This document shows, piece after piece, positions 1 to 6,598 of a DNA stretch of 14,956 bases. Source of the stretch: an uncultured Pseudomonadota bacterium. Lineage in GTDB: Bacteria > Pseudomonadota > Alphaproteobacteria > RF32 > CAG-239. Location of the stretch: positions 1-14,956 of the forward strand of contig CASFLB010000019.1 of assembly GCA_949295395.1 (NCBI GenBank), read 5' to 3'. Each line of letters opens with the position of its first letter. Position 1 is the stretch's first letter. The notes beneath the pieces were generated by a model. That model made no database searches. It had not been told where the DNA came from and was given only the letters and a program-made list of their open reading frames with translations. Position numbers and translations under genes: made by a program.

Positions 1-59
1 AATAATCCTGCCATCATCAAAACAGCGGACAGCACCGCCTCTTGTCGTGAATATAACAT
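1..59 (-). CDS. Partial CDS, N-terminus only, hydrophobic start
   Basis: This is the first 19 codons of a gene that runs off the left edge on the minus strand, reading MLYSRQEAVLSAVLMMAGL. The ATG is at 59-57. A good Shine-Dalgarno (AAGGAG, 72-67 on the minus strand) sits 7 bases before it, and a strong promoter lies at 122-94. The visible residues become hydrophobic after a short polar start, which would fit a signal peptide or first membrane segment. The protein is not identifiable from so little sequence. That the frame is a real gene rests on the start signals and not on homology. Confidence 0.6.
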   Translation of the reverse strand, partial: MLYSRQEAVLSAVLMMAGL

Positions 60-93
60 AATTCTTCTCCTTATCATTTGCCTTCACGACTCG

Positions 94-122
94 ATTATAT
101 CAAATTTTCGATAAGCTTTCAA
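94..122 (-). promoter_or_regulatory. Sigma-70 promoter for the left-edge gene
   Basis: On the minus strand a -35 box TTGAAA (122-117) is followed by a 17-base spacer and a perfect TATAAT -10 box (99-94). Transcription would start near 87, giving a leader of about 28 bases before the ATG at 59. It is the closest match to the consensus in the window, so the left-edge gene is probably well expressed. Confidence 0.75.
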
Positions 123-156
123 TATGATTTTTACAAATAGGCTGAATTTTTGGCGC

Positions 157-193
157 AAAAAAAAGCTTTTACCCTTTTGGTAAAAGCTTTTTT
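157..193 (-). terminator. Rho-independent terminator, potentially bidirectional
   Basis: The arms GCTTTTACC (165-173) and GGTAAAAGC (179-187) form a perfect 9-bp stem with a 5-base loop. Eight A residues lie on the left (157-164) and six T residues on the right (188-193). Read on the minus strand, the hairpin starts just after the stop codon at 200-198 and ends in a U run, so it terminates the gene at 198-668. The flanking A and T runs would also allow termination in the plus direction. It also separates that gene from the promoter of the left-edge gene. Confidence 0.85.
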
Positions 194-197
194 GTTC

Positions 198-668
198 TTA
201 CAGCTCAATGACATTTCTTATTTTGTAATTGATGTACTTACAATTTGTAATTACACCCTTATGTCCGTCGTAGACATAGAAAGCATAGCCCTCTTTTTGT
301 TGTAGATGCGGTGTTGATGTCCAGTAGAAGCCATTTATTTTTTTACCGCCAAAAGATTCAATAAAGCTGTTTAATGCCTCAATTTCTTGAATGTTCTTCT
401 TGGCTATACGGCTCCAAAACTCTTTCGAACCACAGCTACTTACTTTGTCTCCGATTTGTTGATGGCAATTTTGTGCGCTTTCTTGTGAAAATTCTCCTTC
501 TGTTTCATCGAAACAGATGACTCCTTTTTCAAAAAAAACACCCCATGGCTTTTTTCCTTCTTGTGGTTTCCACGAGCGAGAGCCGTCATCATACAAAATT
601 TCCAGAGGATATTCTCTGTTCATCAGCTGTTTAAATTTTCGCAGAATAATGTTTTTGGTCTGTCCCAT
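198..668 (-). CDS. Small Lcl/DUF1566-like protein (156 aa), function unknown
   Basis: The C-terminal third (about residues 96-156) has the layout of Lcl/DUF1566-type domains. A helix with LNSFIESFGG leads into FYWTST, then an aromatic strand YAFYVYDGHKG, and a closing strand that includes NYKIRNV. Family members usually read YWSST...A(W/Y)...G...(V/R)R. These are C-type-lectin-like folds, commonly in surface or binding proteins. Residues 40-70 (PWGVFFEKGVICFDETEG) resemble the strand that precedes this fold. No signal peptide is visible. The ATG at 668 was chosen because a promoter lies just upstream (737-710); the frame stays open to 905 but would then run over that promoter and into the divergent methyltransferase gene. 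No clear Shine-Dalgarno precedes 668, and an internal ATG at 623 is a weaker alternative. With its own promoter and terminator it is an isolated transcription unit. Confidence 0.7.
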   Translation of the reverse strand: MGQTKNIILRKFKQLMNREYPLEILYDDGSRSWKPQEGKKPWGVFFEKGVICFDETEGEFSQESAQNCHQQIGDKVSSCGSKEFWSRIAKKNIQEIEALNSFIESFGGKKINGFYWTSTPHLQQKEGYAFYVYDGHKGVITNCKYINYKIRNVIEL

Positions 669-709
669 AATTATATTTTTTTTAATTAATAATAAGGTTA
701 ATTGATTTG

Positions 710-737
710 TTATTAGCACAATAGACTTTTTTGTCAA
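710..737 (-). promoter_or_regulatory. Promoter of the Lcl-like gene
   Basis: On the minus strand a perfect -35 TTGACA (737-732) is followed after 16 bases by TAATAA (715-710). A TG at 718-717 adds an extended -10 element (TGC before the hexamer). The expected start is near 703, leaving about 35 bases of leader before the ATG at 668. The position rules out a much longer N-terminus for that gene. Confidence 0.6.
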
Positions 738-851
738 GCTTTTTTCATGCCGTTTTTGCATTTTTAATACTCTTGCAAATTTTTGTTTCTTTCTAAAAAA
801 ATTTAGAGTATCTTGCTTTAAACGTCTTATCTTTATTTGTTTTGAGGAATT

Positions 852-1595
852 ATGCAAAATTATACGCAGGATTATTTGCTTGATAAAAAAGTGAAAATTT
901 TTCAACCCACTGACGGATATCGGGCTTCAACCGATGCTGTCTTACTCTCTGCCATGCCAGCCTTGATAAAATCAGGCGATAAAATTCTTGATGTGGGTTC
1001 TGGAACGGGAGCTGTTTCGCTTTGCCTTGCCGAACGCGTTAAAAATCTTAATGTTTCTATTCTTGGGCTTGATATTCAGCCTCAGCTTGTGGAATTGTCT
1101 AATTTAAGCGCTCAGGAAAATGGATTTGATTTTTTGCATTTTGACCTCGTCGATATTCGAAAAAAAATGCCGTCTCACATTCCTTATTGTTCTTTTAATC
1201 ATGTGTTTTCTAACCCACCTTATGCTTTTAATGATATGCCCTCACCCAATCAAAGCAAAGCAACCGCACATAATCTTTCGCTTATTGATTTAACCTCATG
1301 GATTAATTTTTGCATTAAAATGACTGCACCTAAAGGTTTTTTCTACATGGTTAATCGCGCTGAAGCTCTTGATCAAATTCTTGCCGCTCTTTACTCTAAA
1401 ATGGGAAATATTCAGGTATTCCCGCTTTTTTCTAAAGACAATCAACCGGCTAAGCGCGTTCTTGTATCGGCTCAGAAAGATTCCAAAGCGCCAACAATTC
1501 TTCATCGTGGGCTTATTGTTCATACGGAAAACGGAGATTATTCCGCTCAAGCCAATGATGTTTTGCGTCTTGGGAAAACGATAGATTTTTTGTAA
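852..1595 (+). CDS. trmN6: TrmN6-type tRNA1(Val) adenine-37 N6-methyltransferase
   Basis: This is a class I SAM-dependent methyltransferase of 247 residues, the usual size for the YfiC/TrmN6 family (COG4123), which methylates the N6 of A37 in tRNA1(Val). The family opening QPTDGYRASTDAVLL is at 18-32. Motif I (ILDVGSGTGAVS, 45-56) binds SAM, the acidic end of strand 2 is LGLDIQ (71-76), and the catalytic NPPY tetrapeptide that receives the target adenine is at 121-124. The C-terminal NRAEALDQILAAL and RVLVSAQKD segments also fit. A GAGGA Shine-Dalgarno (844-848) sits just before the ATG. The gene is divergent from the Lcl-like gene and ends 3 bases from the stop of the convergent PAS gene. 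The exact tRNA substrate is inferred from the family; NPPY enzymes include other N6-adenine or glutamine methyltransferases, but the overall pattern is TrmN6. Confidence 0.88.
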   Translation: MQNYTQDYLLDKKVKIFQPTDGYRASTDAVLLSAMPALIKSGDKILDVGSGTGAVSLCLAERVKNLNVSILGLDIQPQLVELSNLSAQENGFDFLHFDLVDIRKKMPSHIPYCSFNHVFSNPPYAFNDMPSPNQSKATAHNLSLIDLTSWINFCIKMTAPKGFFYMVNRAEALDQILAALYSKMGNIQVFPLFSKDNQPAKRVLVSAQKDSKAPTILHRGLIVHTENGDYSAQANDVLRLGKTIDFL

Positions 1596-1598
1596 ACG

Positions 1599-2738
1599 CT
1601 ACTCACCGAAGATAATGATTTTTTCTCCGCCGTCTTTTAGGGCTTTTTTGACTGAAAGTTCGGCTTGCTCAAATAGCCTTTTGGCTGATGTTGCCGGCTC
1701 CGGATATATGCTGACTCCAAAACTGTTTTTAACATGGTAGCTGGTGTATTCTTCGGTTATCGGAGCATCAAACAAGCCTTTGAGATGTTCGATTTCCGTA
1801 ACAAGTTTTTCATAGCTCTCAATTTCAGGAATAAAGAGCCAATATTGATTGTTTTCTTCGCCGTAGGCAAAGCTGTATTGTTTATCAACGCTGGTTACAA
1901 TTCTTTCAAGAAATCGCTTAAATATCTGTTCTGCATTGCCAATCCGCGTAAAGCTGTCTAAATTTTCTATCTCTATGCAAATTAATGCCGACAAGGCTTT
2001 TCCTAAACTAATGCTTTGACGAATCGCCTTACTGTTAATGGCCATATTGACACGGTCTTTAAGCAAATAATAATTTGGAAGACCGGTCACATCATCATAC
2101 AAGCCGCTGATTATCTTGGTCTTTGGTTCTACCGGCACTCCGACCAAAATAAAACTAAACGTATGCTCATCCGGAATATAGACGGCATCGACATTTATTT
2201 TTTCAACTTGTCCTAAGGCGTTTTTTAAACCGACCGGAAGCGTTTGACTGCTGCTCAATATATCTCCAATCCCTTGAGATAACGATTCCCAATATTCCGG
2301 CATTACATATTCCCAAAAGCTTTTTCCGACGACCTCATAGGCTGATTCTTTCCCTAATATTTTTAAAAATGACGGATTGGCGTAGGCTATTTTATCGTCA
2401 CTGATAATCACAACAGGGCGCAAAGCTCGCCGGAATATCTTTCTAGCCATATCATTTAACGGAACATAGGCATCTTCTATATTTAGGTGTATTCCTTTTG
2501 ATACGGCCTTTTCTGTTGGTTTTGGGCTATCTTGTTGGAGTGTCTCTTTTTGTTGTTCTTCTTCGTATTGGCCGTCGTTGACACCTTCCAAGATATTTTC
2601 AAAGCCTTCCAATTCATCTAAATTAATATGATATTTTGCCGCTTCTTTTAAGTCGGCTTTATGGATAATGGTATCGCTCTCTTTCACGCGTTCAAGTTCG
2701 TCGGTTAACGCATTTTTCTTTTGTTCCCGTTTTCCCAT
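1599..2738 (-). CDS. PAS domain protein with degenerate GGDEF domain
   Basis: The 379-residue product has a charged, probably disordered N-terminus (1-95), a PAS sensor domain (about 100-203; core RPVVIISDDKIAYANPSFLKILG) and a GGDEF-type domain (about 212-379). The GGDEF fold is clear from DDVTGLPNYYLLKDRV (215-230) and from the end FGVSIYPEPATSAKRLFEQAE. The signature loop that should read GGDEF is instead GEENN (293-297), and the metal-binding aspartate of the first strand appears as E256 in CIEIENLD. It is therefore very unlikely to make cyclic-di-GMP. It has neither a membrane segment nor an EAL domain. It probably acts as a cytoplasmic sensor or binding partner. AAGGGA precedes the ATG. 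It is divergently transcribed from the pseudokinase operon, 139 bases away, which hints at shared regulation. Confidence 0.85.
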   Translation of the reverse strand: MGKREQKKNALTDELERVKESDTIIHKADLKEAAKYHINLDELEGFENILEGVNDGQYEEEQQKETLQQDSPKPTEKAVSKGIHLNIEDAYVPLNDMARKIFRRALRPVVIISDDKIAYANPSFLKILGKESAYEVVGKSFWEYVMPEYWESLSQGIGDILSSSQTLPVGLKNALGQVEKINVDAVYIPDEHTFSFILVGVPVEPKTKIISGLYDDVTGLPNYYLLKDRVNMAINSKAIRQSISLGKALSALICIEIENLDSFTRIGNAEQIFKRFLERIVTSVDKQYSFAYGEENNQYWLFIPEIESYEKLVTEIEHLKGLFDAPITEEYTSYHVKNSFGVSIYPEPATSAKRLFEQAELSVKKALKDGGEKIIIFGE

Positions 2739-2877
2739 TGTTATCCCTTTTTTTAATTTGTTTCTTGGTGTTGATTTTAATTCCGATTTTTTAAAAAGTT
2801 ATTAAATCTTTGCGCTTTATTAATAAATATCTTTTATTCTTAGCCTTAAGTTAAGAAAGTTTTATCTGGATGTGCCT

Positions 2878-4920
2878 ATGCCTCGTGATGAAGAAATTGT
2901 CAACAATAACACCGAAAGTGAACAACAAGTCAATGTTGTTCAAACAAAGTCTGATAACCAAAAGTTTTTATTAAAAGAGCGTTTTGAAATTGATTTTCAA
3001 CGCCCGTTATCTTGGCTTGATAACAATGGCGCCAAAGCTTTTGCCGTCACTGATCGAATTGACACTTCTCGTCGGCTTTTTGCCTTAATCTGCTGTTCGG
3101 AAACGTCCCCGCGTCTTTCTATTCTTCCCTATCTTAAATCTATGGAGAATTCTTCTTTAATGAAGTTGGTTGAGTATGGGGTTGTTACCTTTATACCCGA
3201 AAGCGCTCAAAAATTAGCTCTTGTTTATGAAGAACCCTTGGGTGGAAAAGTTTTTGATAATGGGGTTTGTGCTCTGTCTATAAAAAATGCTCCTGATAAA
3301 TTTCGTTCTTTGGCACTCAGTTTTATGGGAGTTGTCGATGCGTTCAAAAGTATGAATATTACCCACCGTGCCATTCGCACCGACAACCTCTATTTCAAAG
3401 ATTTGAATAAATCCGAAATTGTTATCGGGGATTGTGCTGCGGCTTTTCCTGCTTTCTTTCAACCCCCTGCTTTTGAAGCGATTGAAAGCCTTTATGCCGA
3501 TAAAATTGCTCGAGGAAACGGTACAGATAAAAACGATGTTTATTCGGCGGCTGTTACCCTGGCTTGTCTTGTTCTCGGACATGACCTTTTCCCTAACCAA
3601 TCGGCACCTGAGCTTCTTCGGCAAAAAATAAAAAAAGGCTCTCTCGCCCTCATTAATAGTGTGGAAAAAATTCCTGCGGCCTTCAACAACGCCTTGAAAG
3701 GCATGCTTTGTGACACACCTTCCTTACGCTGGAACTATTCTCAATTATTTAGCTTTTTTGAAGGTAAACAAGTTAGTTACGGTCCGACATCGGCGTTTGA
3801 ACGGCCTAAGCGCGCCCTTAATATCAACGGTGAAAAAGTTTATATGCCGCTTGATGTTGTTTATATGCTTCATTCCAATATTGATGAAGCCTATGACCTT
3901 ATACTTAGTGGAAAAATTTCCGATTGGGCCAAAAACGGACTTGAGAATGAAAATCTTGCAACAAAAATTGATATGATTGTTCGCCAAGAAAAAAATTCTG
4001 CCGGAAATAAAAATTTGACTGTTTCTCGCGTCGCTATTCTTATTGCTCCTCTTTTGCCTATCCGTTTTCGTGATATGACATTCTTTCCTGATGGTATTGC
4101 CAAGGCGGCGTTTGTCGCGCTTAAAGAAAAGAAAGTTCTTAAACCTTTTATTGAAATTTTTGATTCCGATATTATCAAGCTTTGGTATCAAGAACAAGAG
4201 CATCTTCGTTCTCCAGGCAATATCACAGAATTTCGTGTTTATATCGTCCGTACCGAAATTGGTTATGGAATTGAACGTATTATTTATGATTTTGATAATG
4301 ATTTGCCTTGTATCAGCCCTCTGTTTAATGATGAGATTGTTATTGGTGCTCCGCAAGTGTTGCGCGCTCTTAATGCCGCTTTTAAAAAAGAAAATATTTC
4401 TCTGCCGCCTTATGACCGAACTATCATTGCCTTTTTACGCTGTAAACTCGGCAAAAAAATTGATAATATTCTTTCGGATTTGCATTCTCAACGCGAAGAG
4501 AATCGGGCAGCCGGAATTTTGCACCTTTATACAATGCTTCAAAATAAATTTGGGCCGGCCGATTTACCAAATTTGGTTCTTTGGCTTGTTAATTTTGCTA
4601 AACCTCTTATTCGCATCTATCACAATAAAAAATATCAGCGCTACCTTGAAAAGGAACTTTTGAAATCTAATTCAGGCAAGCTCTATGAAATTGTCAATCT
4701 TTTGGAAAATGAACAAGCGCTGGAAAAAGACCGTTCCGATTATGCTGAGGTTTTAAATGAAGCCAATTATTTGTCTCTTGAGAAAAATAAAATTGAAAAT
4801 AACAGTGCTAAACTTGATGAAGATGCCAGAGCCTCTGCGCTTAAGCTGGTCTCCTTCCTCTCAATCTTTGTCATGACCGCCTCCTTTGCGTATAATCTTA
4901 TTTCTTGGGTGTTACATTGA
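2878..4920 (+). CDS. Tail-anchored protein-kinase-like protein, probable pseudokinase
   Basis: The product has 680 residues. The first ~295 follow a Ser/Thr kinase layout. The catalytic-loop equivalent is THRAIRTDN (162-170; active kinases read HRDxKxxN), the DFG equivalent is GDC (184-186), DVYSAAVTLACLVLG matches the kinase F helix, and SLRWNYSQLFSFF matches the terminal RP/RW...FF motif. The catalytic Asp is Ala, the following Lys is Arg, and at the VAIK site there is FALICC with no Lys, so phosphotransfer is improbable. The middle (about 300-600) is unrecognised. One hydrophobic segment near the end (about 656-678) suggests a tail anchor with the bulk in the cytoplasm. The ATG at 2878 follows GGA by 7 bases and is preferred to the in-frame GTG at 2872. 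The stop TGA overlaps the ATG of the next gene (TGATG), indicating coupling. I see only a weak promoter-like pair upstream (TTGCGC 2810-2815, TTTATT 2833-2838). Confidence 0.8.
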   Translation: MPRDEEIVNNNTESEQQVNVVQTKSDNQKFLLKERFEIDFQRPLSWLDNNGAKAFAVTDRIDTSRRLFALICCSETSPRLSILPYLKSMENSSLMKLVEYGVVTFIPESAQKLALVYEEPLGGKVFDNGVCALSIKNAPDKFRSLALSFMGVVDAFKSMNITHRAIRTDNLYFKDLNKSEIVIGDCAAAFPAFFQPPAFEAIESLYADKIARGNGTDKNDVYSAAVTLACLVLGHDLFPNQSAPELLRQKIKKGSLALINSVEKIPAAFNNALKGMLCDTPSLRWNYSQLFSFFEGKQVSYGPTSAFERPKRALNINGEKVYMPLDVVYMLHSNIDEAYDLILSGKISDWAKNGLENENLATKIDMIVRQEKNSAGNKNLTVSRVAILIAPLLPIRFRDMTFFPDGIAKAAFVALKEKKVLKPFIEIFDSDIIKLWYQEQEHLRSPGNITEFRVYIVRTEIGYGIERIIYDFDNDLPCISPLFNDEIVIGAPQVLRALNAAFKKENISLPPYDRTIIAFLRCKLGKKIDNILSDLHSQREENRAAGILHLYTMLQNKFGPADLPNLVLWLVNFAKPLIRIYHNKKYQRYLEKELLKSNSGKLYEIVNLLENEQALEKDRSDYAEVLNEANYLSLEKNKIENNSAKLDEDARASALKLVSFLSIFVMTASFAYNLISWVLH

Positions 4921-5423
4921 TGAAAAATAAAAATGCAAAAGAATATAATATGTCGTCAAAACTCGGACAATCCTTCCGAAAGCTTAATCTCTTTCAGAAA
5001 TCGTTGCTTGTTATCTTTTTGATTCTTATTTCAATTATTTCTTTTCCAATTGTTCTTATTCTTATTTTTGGCCTGTTACCAACTCTGACCATTCTTTTTA
5101 TTGATAAGAAAAACTATGATAAACAACTTATTGTCGGATGCTTTAATATTGCCGGCGTCTTCTTTTATTTGTTTGGTTTGTTAAACAAATTTAGGCTCGG
5201 TGAACAAAACGATATCGCAGACAATATCTTTATGATTATTGTTATGCTTGGTTCTGCGGCCTTAGGCTTGCTTCTTTATAATGAATTGCCTAACCTTTAT
5301 GCTTATGTTTATAAGCTTTTTGCCGTTCGCAAAATTGATAAAATCAATGCTCGCCTTGCTAAGTTAAAGGAAGACTGGGGCGAGGAAATTGTTCCTCATC
5401 ATAATTCTGCCGAAAAAAATTAG
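4920..5423 (+). CDS. Small integral membrane protein, unknown function (167 aa)
   Basis: Four hydrophobic stretches are visible. Residues about 28-61 form a hairpin of two segments with a conserved-looking FGLLPTLTILFI. A third segment is at about 70-88 and a fourth at about 103-121. They are followed by a charged, helical C-terminal tail (KIDKINARLAKLKEDWGEE) that should be cytoplasmic. I do not recognise the family. The ATG at 4920 overlaps the TGA of the pseudokinase gene by one base, so translation is probably coupled and the two proteins may form a membrane complex. An internal ATG at 4950 (MSSKLG) is a possible alternative start. About 100 bases separate the stop from the next gene, and a new promoter lies in that gap. 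Confidence 0.75.
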   Translation: MKNKNAKEYNMSSKLGQSFRKLNLFQKSLLVIFLILISIISFPIVLILIFGLLPTLTILFIDKKNYDKQLIVGCFNIAGVFFYLFGLLNKFRLGEQNDIADNIFMIIVMLGSAALGLLLYNELPNLYAYVYKLFAVRKIDKINARLAKLKEDWGEEIVPHHNSAEKN

Positions 5424-5462
5424 TTGTTCTTTAAAATTCAGCTCAAAACTTTATGGCTTGCG

Positions 5463-5491
5463 TTGACTCTTGAGAGGTTCGTTGCTATTTT
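5463..5491 (+). promoter_or_regulatory. Probable promoter of the membrane-protein/SpmAB pair
   Basis: TTGACT (5463-5468), a 17-base spacer and TATTTT (5486-5491) with TGC immediately before it form an extended -10 promoter. The transcript would start near 5498, about 30 bases before the ATG at 5528. This would allow the downstream pair to be expressed separately from the pseudokinase pair. I see no hairpin terminator between 5424 and 5462, so read-through from upstream is also possible. Confidence 0.5.
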
Positions 5492-5527
5492 TATCTTATC
5501 ATTTTGTTTTGTTACCAGGGTTTTGTC

Positions 5528-6598
5528 ATGCTGAAAAAATTAGACTCTCTTATCCTTTGTCTTTTGTCTTATCTTAAGCCTATTTGCGACAAAATAGCTC
5601 CTTCTTATAAAAAATTTGTTCTTCCTTATCAAAAAACTTTAACCAAACTTTTCTTTGCAAAAACAGCCTTTTTCCTTAAGCTTTCAGCCAAAGAAAAGAA
5701 AAAAATTTTGGAACAAAATCTGCTTGGTAAAATGCGCGCTGCGGCTTTGATTGTCTGTTTTTTTCAGGCTTTATTCTCTGCTGTGCTTTCCTTAGACATC
5801 TTTTCTTTCTTTTGTGCCGGTTTTTTGATTTATCTTATCTTGCAAGGATATCGAAGTGCTTATCTTCTTAGTCTGTTGTTTGTTTTGTTTGATTCGCTCT
5901 CTTTGGCTTTTTTGTATCCTGAAAAAACTTTGATGTTGCTGGGCTGGATTGTGTTATCTTTACCAATTTTGGCTTTTGCTTTTAAGTATGAAAATGCTCG
6001 TCTTGATCTTGAGAAAAAATTTGAACTCCGGCAATCACATTCTAGACCTTTTTATGATTTTATTGCCGCTTTTCTTTGTTCTTGTGTTTGTGCTCTCGTG
6101 GCTCTTGTTTTTCTTATAATTTGTTCTTTCTTTTCAACTAATGAGCCTATCTCATCTTCTAAAAATCAAAAACTTAATGATGTAGCCGGAACCGCTGTAC
6201 GCCATATTTTTGCTTATGCCGATTATTGTAAATCTCAAGGCATTGAGCTTGTTAATTATCCTAAAGTTTTTGTTTCTTTATTTGGAACCTCATTATCAAA
6301 GATTCAAAATGAATTGGCTTTGGACGATTCCAATCTTGCTGACTTTTATGAACAAGCTAAGAAAACTTTTGGTCAACGTCTTTACGATAGTGTCGCTGCC
6401 GATATTGAAAAAGTTCGGAAGCAAGCTATTCTTGAAACCGTTGCTTTGCAAAAAAATGTTCCGGTTAACACCCTTGTTTGGGATGATAAATTCAATGGGC
6501 TAATTTCAACGGCGGAAGGTTGTGTTCTCTTTGATGAAATGGCTGAAAATATTTTATCCCATTCCTCACCTTCTCTTGAACGGATAAAGAACTTCTGA
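5528..6598 (+). CDS. Polytopic membrane protein with soluble C-terminal domain, unknown (356 aa)
   Basis: A basic N-terminal region (1-67) precedes a cluster of hydrophobic segments at about 70-88, 91-107, 110-129, 134-152 and 176-202, so five or so membrane spans are likely. Residues 203-356 form a mostly polar, helix-rich domain (for example NLADFYEQAKKTFGQRLYD) on one side of the membrane. No family or catalytic motif is recognised. AGGG (5517-5520) lies 7 bases before the ATG at 5528; the frame is open to a TTG at 5504, which has poorer signals. The TGA stop overlaps the ATG of the SpmAB gene by one base, so the two are translationally coupled. The context suggests a partner of the SpmAB protein. 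I do not assign a function. Confidence 0.75.
   Translation: MLKKLDSLILCLLSYLKPICDKIAPSYKKFVLPYQKTLTKLFFAKTAFFLKLSAKEKKKILEQNLLGKMRAAALIVCFFQALFSAVLSLDIFSFFCAGFLIYLILQGYRSAYLLSLLFVLFDSLSLAFLYPEKTLMLLGWIVLSLPILAFAFKYENARLDLEKKFELRQSHSRPFYDFIAAFLCSCVCALVALVFLIICSFFSTNEPISSSKNQKLNDVAGTAVRHIFAYADYCKSQGIELVNYPKVFVSLFGTSLSKIQNELALDDSNLADFYEQAKKTFGQRLYDSVAADIEKVRKQAILETVALQKNVPVNTLVWDDKFNGLISTAEGCVLFDEMAENILSHSSPSLERIKNF

Noticed and set aside
755..779. Operator-like dyad TTTGCA...TGCAAA upstream of the methyltransferase gene
   Set aside because: Six-base arms with a 13-base gap are expected by chance in such AT-rich DNA, and there is no second copy in the window.
198..905. Longer 235-residue reading of the Lcl-like gene starting at 905
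   Set aside because: It would run over the TTGACA promoter at 737-710 and overlap the well-supported methyltransferase start at 852; the added N-terminus is low-complexity Lys/Ile/Leu sequence typical of translated AT-rich intergenic DNA.
2872..2877. GTG at 2872 as start of the pseudokinase gene
   Set aside because: The GGA ribosome-binding bases at 2868-2870 would be only 1 base away; the ATG at 2878 has a normal 7-base spacing.
3745..4356. Long open frame antisense to the pseudokinase gene (203 codons)
   Set aside because: It lies wholly inside a gene with clear domains, has no start signals, and its translation is the Asn/Ile/Lys/Phe-rich pattern of an AT-rich antisense shadow. The same applies to other antisense or out-of-frame stretches in the window.
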